Source: Armatimonadota bacterium | Lineage (GTDB): Bacteria > Armatimonadota > Hebobacteria > CAIYQO01 | Assembly (NCBI GenBank): GCA_022708765.1 | Contig: JAKIYB010000108.1 | Location: 1-10,659 of the forward strand | Length of the DNA: 10,659 bases | Direction: 5' to 3' | Shown here: piece by piece, positions 7,801 to 10,659 of the stretch | Layout: each line of letters begins with the position of its first letter | How positions within the stretch are numbered: position 1 is the stretch's first letter | Notes under the pieces: model-generated | The model's database searches: none | The model's input: the letters and a program-made list of their open reading frames with translations, nothing else | What the model was told of the DNA's origin: nothing | Position numbers and translations under genes: made by a program

Positions 7801-7935
7801 GACGTCGAAACGCTGCAAATCGAGCCGCTGGACGCACATCCGGAATTGGAAAAAGAGGAAGTGTTCGATACGCTGGAGATTGATCCGGATACGCCGGTGT
7901 ATTTCGACATCGGCCCGCTGCGTTTTGCGAGGTAA
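4819..7935 (+). CDS. Secreted multi-domain protein: jelly rolls, TolB/WD40-like propeller, LamG-like lectin, C-terminal module
   Basis: The protein has 1038 residues and starts at ATG 4819 with a Sec signal peptide (MRLITFIALLVVSIALLRA). Residues ~22-160 look like a CBM4/9-like jelly roll (ends TACFDNARLEV). Residues ~200-355 look like a second, more diverged beta-sandwich. Residues ~380-680 form a TolB/WD40-like beta-propeller with PD40-type motifs LSPDGTRVVF (428-437) and RSPDGRFICT (545-554) and a WATDGDFLTAS stretch (635-645). A Thr/Pro-rich linker covers 689-712. Residues ~713-905 resemble a concanavalin A/LamG-like lectin, with the typical LHLAITIRDGALRVYQNGKPV segment split at 841-862. 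Residues ~928-1034 form a module similar to the C-terminus of the SGNH protein. No catalytic residues are evident, so a polysaccharide-binding or scaffolding role outside the cytoplasm is inferred, probably alongside the divergent SGNH and lyase-like proteins. Module boundaries are read by eye. Confidence 0.75.
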   Translation: MRLITFIALLVVSIALLRAENPVGWTPVGTARHAWEHGIGIDGSACVVVKDAHEAFAGWLQRFPVRGDCAYALAAEVKTEGLASPERGRGAAIRLTFFNRSGQALGQSVFSEYLSGTQLWRALRLPATTVPTGAVYAEVTLGMTPGRGTACFDNARLEVKQVGGEIQSLIAAPGIGKWLGGDPRAEVPALPQFLRQNAWRLFKTPKAGTDGVGGIRLEYDSDRLRDVTVAWANTGLSSAPAPVVEGFAYEATWRLRIRRTVEGIDPHGPYYHFDTNSGGATFRPSVYRPDDQWHDYTVRFEVPRGGMDALASLGIGSGPGKSEQRTGRSITTLDVGGYTLLPVVEIQLKGGDFEASADRPEIVITPKQVKELFGDRPARMLIHYPGASCPSKTGKAGPIFCVDLQADPPQPYMVVEHAVGGLVADPFLSPDGTRVVFGSYPYATDGTMPTPPLEQGLYVATVKPRQAGSAAHRAERTRIAEKGFDPRWWAHPATGDEYILYVDTVMSTSDDIAGTTYLQKLKRGTCQPEGAPRVLIKGYAFRGGRSPDGRFICTTLPGYTLAELKPHAVEDALARIVFSEQRVCNGSISTDPRCPDHFLWINHQHTTISIRGLEGDITPRPGNAPGYSFVQWCEWATDGDFLTASPTHRNDDANPVLHDAWIYQFSTRRWVQVSRRAYTTHLWVDGASATPGTPTTPVTTATTTPTPPAAAPAYLFAWRNGNASLRAHAADGKPLFTTFAHPTRHGAALFDRHYALRLDEGAFSEPRVAQALTEAIRASGQLALVALIANQGGTGPIFSLASERDSNFALIAKAGSLSLRWKHGAQLTELPLGIRLTAQPLHLAITIRDGALRVYQNGKPVLNQPIAWDPARWTPLPLVLGQLPPAPGTWRGTLEGIILHHQTFSEAVIAAMATENLAVIARRIQTAPLRVKVRLIQQSDIPAPAETVYPRSYAIAAYDVLEVLEGRFTGKTIRIGRWTEMDNTRLGAALARKGDVETLQIEPLDAHPELEKEEVFDTLEIDPDTPVYFDIGPLRFAR

Positions 7936-7976
7936 TCCATATCTCGCGCACTGGATGGGTCGGATACGCAGCACCA

Positions 7977-8005
7977 TTGTCGAGCGGTGGCGTCTCTGCT
8001 ATGCT
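7977..8005 (+). promoter_or_regulatory. Probable sigma-70-type promoter of the rhomboid gene
   Basis: TTGTCG at 7977-7982 (4 of 6 consensus bases) is followed after exactly 17 bases by TATGCT at 8000-8005 (4 of 6). Transcription would begin near 8012, just upstream of the ribosome binding site and the GTG at 8026. The rhomboid gene would then be expressed separately from the propeller gene, which ends at 7935. Confidence 0.5.
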
Positions 8006-8011
8006 ACGGGC

Positions 8012-8016
8012 AGAGG
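8012..8016 (+). promoter_or_regulatory. Ribosome binding site of the rhomboid gene
   Basis: AGAGG lies 9 bases before GTG 8026. The alternative in-frame GTG at 7987 has no ribosome binding site and lies between the predicted -35 and -10, so it could not be translated from that promoter. Confidence 0.55.
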
Positions 8017-8025
8017 TGCTCACCG

Positions 8026-9126
8026 GTGAATACCTGTCCGGAATGCCGCACGGCCCTGACGCAGGAGCGAGACGCCCGGGGGTTCGCCTGGCGCTGCCCG
8101 ACATGCGGGGGACGGGCGCTGACGGTTGCCGTGTTGCGGCGGACGGTGCTGCGGGACGCGGTAAACGAAGTCTGGCTGCAGGCGCAAGCGCGCGCGGGCA
8201 AGCCGGGCCGCGCCTGTCCGAGTTGCGGGGGTCGTCTGCAGGAAGTGCGCTCCACCCTTGCCACCCCCTCCGTGCGCGTGGATGTGTGCCCCATCTGCAC
8301 GCTACTCTGGTTTGACGCGGCGGAATATGAGGCATTGCCCACAGAGCCAGAAAAGACGCCCACCACCGAGCCGGAACTGCCCCCGGAAGCCCGCGAAGCT
8401 GTGGCGCTGGCGCAGGTGGAGGCGATCGGCCGGCGCTTCCGGGAGGAACAGGCGAACGAAGGCCCGCAACACTGGTATCAGTGGCTCTTCGGCCTGCTCG
8501 GGCTGCCCGTCGAAAGTCTTGCGCCGGAACAGCGAGCACTGCCCTGGGTTACCTGGGGAGTTGTGGCGGCAGTTTCCGCCATCAGCCTTTATGTGCTGTA
8601 TACCGCGCCGTGGGCGATTGGCTTGTTCGGCATGATTCCCGCCGACCCCTGGCGCCACGGCGGCGCGACCTTCCTCACCGTCTTCTTCCTGCACGGCAGC
8701 ATCGGGCACCTGCTGGGAAATATGTATTTCCTGTTGATGTTCGGGGATAACGCGGAGGATTACCTGGGGCGGGTGCGTTTCGCGCTGCTGCTGGCGGCGG
8801 CGACCATCGCCGGGGGGATTGCCCATATCCTCGGCGATCCGCGCGGCACCGTTCCCTGTATCGGCGCCAGCGGCGGCATCGCCGGGGTGATGGCCTGCTA
8901 CGCGCTGGCGTATCCGCACGCGCGCATTTCCTTCTTTTTCCGTTTCCTTCGCTGGGTGACGCTTCCCGCCTGGGTCGCCATGCTCCTCTGGGTGGCCGTG
9001 CAGCTTCTCGGCGCCTGGCAGCAGGTTCGCGGATTCACCAATGTCTCGGCGCTCGCGCACCTTGGCGGTGCCGGCGTCGGCGTGTTGTGCTGGCTTATCT
9101 GGCGCCGGGATGACTACCGGCCATAA
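8026..9126 (+). CDS. Rhomboid-family intramembrane serine protease with two N-terminal zinc ribbons
   Basis: The protein has 366 residues from GTG 8026. The start is chosen by the AGAGG ribosome binding site and because the protein then opens directly with its zinc ribbon. C4, C7, C24 and C27 form the first CxxC/CxxC ribbon. C64, C67, C88 and C91 form a second that resembles the zf-TFIIB type (VDVCPIC, then LWFDAAEYEAL). An acidic, Pro/Thr-rich linker and a helical stretch (~105-165) lead into the membrane domain, with hydrophobic segments from ~175 to 358. Rhomboid catalytic features are present: H223 and H228-LLGN-232 (oxyanion Asn), S282 in GASGG, and H345 in AHLGG. Rhomboids cleave transmembrane substrates within the inner membrane; the zinc ribbons should face the cytoplasm and may bind protein or nucleic acid. 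The substrate is unknown. It is convergent with the LptD-like gene, their stops 12 bases apart. Protease assignment is firm; the ribbons' role is not. Confidence 0.95.
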   Translation: MNTCPECRTALTQERDARGFAWRCPTCGGRALTVAVLRRTVLRDAVNEVWLQAQARAGKPGRACPSCGGRLQEVRSTLATPSVRVDVCPICTLLWFDAAEYEALPTEPEKTPTTEPELPPEAREAVALAQVEAIGRRFREEQANEGPQHWYQWLFGLLGLPVESLAPEQRALPWVTWGVVAAVSAISLYVLYTAPWAIGLFGMIPADPWRHGGATFLTVFFLHGSIGHLLGNMYFLLMFGDNAEDYLGRVRFALLLAAATIAGGIAHILGDPRGTVPCIGASGGIAGVMACYALAYPHARISFFFRFLRWVTLPAWVAMLLWVAVQLLGAWQQVRGFTNVSALAHLGGAGVGVLCWLIWRRDDYRP

Positions 9127-9141
9127 CGCTCCGTGAGCTTA
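9124..9141. terminator. Small symmetric hairpin joining the two convergent stop codons
   Basis: TAA-c-GCTC, loop CGT, GAGC-TTA: a 7-base-pair stem with one bulged C (9127) that includes the TAA of the rhomboid gene and the TTA (TAA on the minus strand) of the LptD-like gene. It could act weakly in both directions, but there is no U-tract and the stem is short, so terminator function is doubtful. Confidence 0.2.
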
Positions 9142-10593
9142 CTGCGAGAATCCCACGCCGCCGACGCCTTTATGGAAGGAGCCGAAGGCATTCAGTACCA
9201 GTCCAAAGCCCACGCTTTTTGAGGCATAGTTATAGATGAGGCCGTAAGAGATACAATCGAGTTTATAAATCGCGGTGGCGGAGTAGTCGCGCGATTTCAT
9301 CGTCTCCAGGTCCAGTCGGTTCGCCACGTTCAGCCACCACCGGCTACCCGTGGTGATCGGGAATTCATACTCGGTGTAGAGCTCATTGGAAATTTGCATA
9401 CGATCAAAGAGGAACGGCGACGTACCGCTCTCGCCGCGGTGGAGGTAGGAAATGTTCAGATAGCGGTCTTTCTCACGCGGCGTTTCCAGCGTCACCTGCA
9501 GCACCGTGGTGCCCAGGTGCTCGTTGCGCGCATAGCTGCTGCGCAGCCCAATTTCGCCATGCAGGCGGAGGTTCCCTCCGACCTTTACGGCGGGCGACGT
9601 CAGTACAGTCCACACATTCGCACGGTTTGCGGTGACATCGGTGGGCTCTTCTTCGTACCGGCCAAACCCGCCGCCTACCCGCAGGGAATATCCTTCCAGT
9701 TCTCCCCGCAACGGCAGGCTGGGGAAGGAAATCTGCAGCGCGGGCAGGCGGTTAATGGTGAGCCGCTCCAGACTCTCATCAACCAGCCTGTTGCCGGCGA
9801 CCAGCCGATTTTCGACGTCTTCTTTTACGCTGACATGCAGGGCGATGGCGCCGTCCTGGAGATCACCACCCAGCGAAAACGGCTGGGTATAAGAAGCCTG
9901 TCCGCGAATGATGCCTTCGGTACCGGCACGTGCGGTGACGCGAATTCCACGATCTTCGCCAAGTGGGACTTCATAATTCACCGCCAGGTAAGTGCCATCA
10001 ATGCTGCTCACGCCGCCAGACAGCGCCGGCTGAGCGATTTCCGCGTTGCCGCTGCCCACCTTTCCACGTATGGAAGGAATGTTGACGATCCGGTGGCCGG
10101 CGATGACGAGCGCGGTGTGCCGTGCGTGGAAACGCCCGTCCCCCTGCACGACGAAATTCCGCGTGCGCAGCTCATAATGGGGATGCTCACGGGCGCAGGT
10201 CGTGAGCCGCGCGCGTTGGACCTGTTTGGTGCCCTGCGCATCCAGACTCATGCTCTGCGCGGCGAAGCGGAACGGTTCAAAGCACCCCAGCACCCGGTCC
10301 AGGTGGCCGGCTTCCGTTTCCGTGTTATACCGCAGGCTGTCGGCGGTAAAGACGCCACCCGGTCCGGCTATCACCACCTCGCCTTCCGCGGTAAGGTCAT
10401 GCGCCGCCAGATTGATGCGGATGGTCTGCGCATCCAGCGAATACGGCCCCACCGTCACCCGTGCCGCTGACGCCTCCGGCTGAGTGGGGCAGGCGGGGGG
10501 CAGCGCCGGCACCGACTCTTCGGCGCGAGCAAGCATAGTGAAGAACAGCAGGCAGAACAGCAGCAGACACTGCCGCGGCGGCATCACGAGCAT
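9139..10593 (-). CDS. LptD/OstA-like outer-membrane protein, short form
   Basis: The protein has 484 residues from ATG 10593, with GGAGAGGA just upstream and a Sec signal peptide ending ARA (22-24). Residues ~46-130 form an OstA/LptA-like beta-jellyroll (LDAQTIRINLAAHDLTAEGEVVI region, followed by FTADSLRYN). The segment LTTCAREHPHYELRTRNF (130-147) matches the conserved Cys-containing junction of LptD proteins, followed by a stretch ending IVNIPSIRGKVG. Residues ~190-484 are alternating amphipathic strands typical of an outer-membrane barrel. They include a DC motif at C447 (KLDCISYGLIYNY) and an LNAFGSF stretch near the end, as in LptD C-termini. LptD inserts lipopolysaccharide into the outer leaflet. 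E. coli LptD has 784 residues, so this barrel of ~295 residues is short and may have fewer strands than the canonical 26. A role in lipid or glycan export or a reduced LptD are both possible. Transcription is convergent with the rhomboid gene. Confidence 0.75.
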   Translation of the reverse strand: MLVMPPRQCLLLFCLLFFTMLARAEESVPALPPACPTQPEASAARVTVGPYSLDAQTIRINLAAHDLTAEGEVVIAGPGGVFTADSLRYNTETEAGHLDRVLGCFEPFRFAAQSMSLDAQGTKQVQRARLTTCAREHPHYELRTRNFVVQGDGRFHARHTALVIAGHRIVNIPSIRGKVGSGNAEIAQPALSGGVSSIDGTYLAVNYEVPLGEDRGIRVTARAGTEGIIRGQASYTQPFSLGGDLQDGAIALHVSVKEDVENRLVAGNRLVDESLERLTINRLPALQISFPSLPLRGELEGYSLRVGGGFGRYEEEPTDVTANRANVWTVLTSPAVKVGGNLRLHGEIGLRSSYARNEHLGTTVLQVTLETPREKDRYLNISYLHRGESGTSPFLFDRMQISNELYTEYEFPITTGSRWWLNVANRLDLETMKSRDYSATAIYKLDCISYGLIYNYASKSVGFGLVLNAFGSFHKGVGGVGFSQ

Positions 10594-10659
10594 TCAATCC
10601 TCTCCGGGATAAGCCCCATCTCCTCTTTCGTGCCACAGTCGGTTTATACCTGCCGAACG
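10594..10659 (-). promoter_or_regulatory. Upstream region of the LptD-like gene
   Basis: The 66 bases up to the window edge contain the ribosome binding site (GGAG at 10605-10602) and a TATAAA on the minus strand at 10648-10643 that could be a -10 element. Its -35 would lie beyond the window, so the call is tentative. Confidence 0.25.

Noticed and set aside
9394..10470. Plus-strand open frame of 358 codons opposite the LptD-like gene
   Set aside because: The minus frame has a signal peptide, OstA domain and LptD motifs; the plus frame has no recognisable features.

Overview
The window is high-GC DNA from a diderm bacterium. An LptD/OstA-like outer-membrane protein implies an outer membrane. 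Large secreted multi-domain carbohydrate-active proteins suggest an uncultured Armatimonadota-, Hydrogenedentota-, Sumerlaeota- or PVC-type lineage. That placement is inferred from gene content, because no rRNA or other taxonomic marker is present. There are no tRNAs, rRNAs, CRISPR arrays or insertion sequences.

Layout from left to right. (1) A minus-strand pair reads leftward. A secreted SGNH-hydrolase/carbohydrate-binding protein (4676 to 2581) is split by what looks like a one-base frameshift near 4052-4056. It is followed 66 bases later by a secreted heparinase II/III-like (alginate-lyase-like) protein that starts at 2514 and runs off the left edge. This second frame is open for all 838 codons in the window but has no stop here, so it is easy to miss. 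(2) A 142-base divergent intergenic region (4677-4818) follows. (3) A plus-strand gene (4819-7935) encodes a 1038-residue secreted protein with jelly-roll modules, a TolB/WD40-like beta-propeller, a Thr/Pro linker, a LamG-like lectin module and a C-terminal module. (4) After a recognisable sigma-70-type promoter, a plus-strand gene (8026-9126) encodes a rhomboid protease with two N-terminal zinc ribbons. (5) Convergent with it is a compact LptD-like gene (10593 to 9139).

The first three genes look like one functional locus acting outside the cytoplasm on a polysaccharide: a lyase-like toroid protein, an esterase/acetyltransferase-type SGNH enzyme flanked by carbohydrate-binding-like modules, and a propeller/lectin protein. 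The link I find most telling is a similar ~105-residue C-terminal module shared by the SGNH protein and the propeller protein, although they are transcribed in opposite directions. The rhomboid and LptD-like genes look like general envelope functions and have no evident mechanistic tie to the polysaccharide genes.
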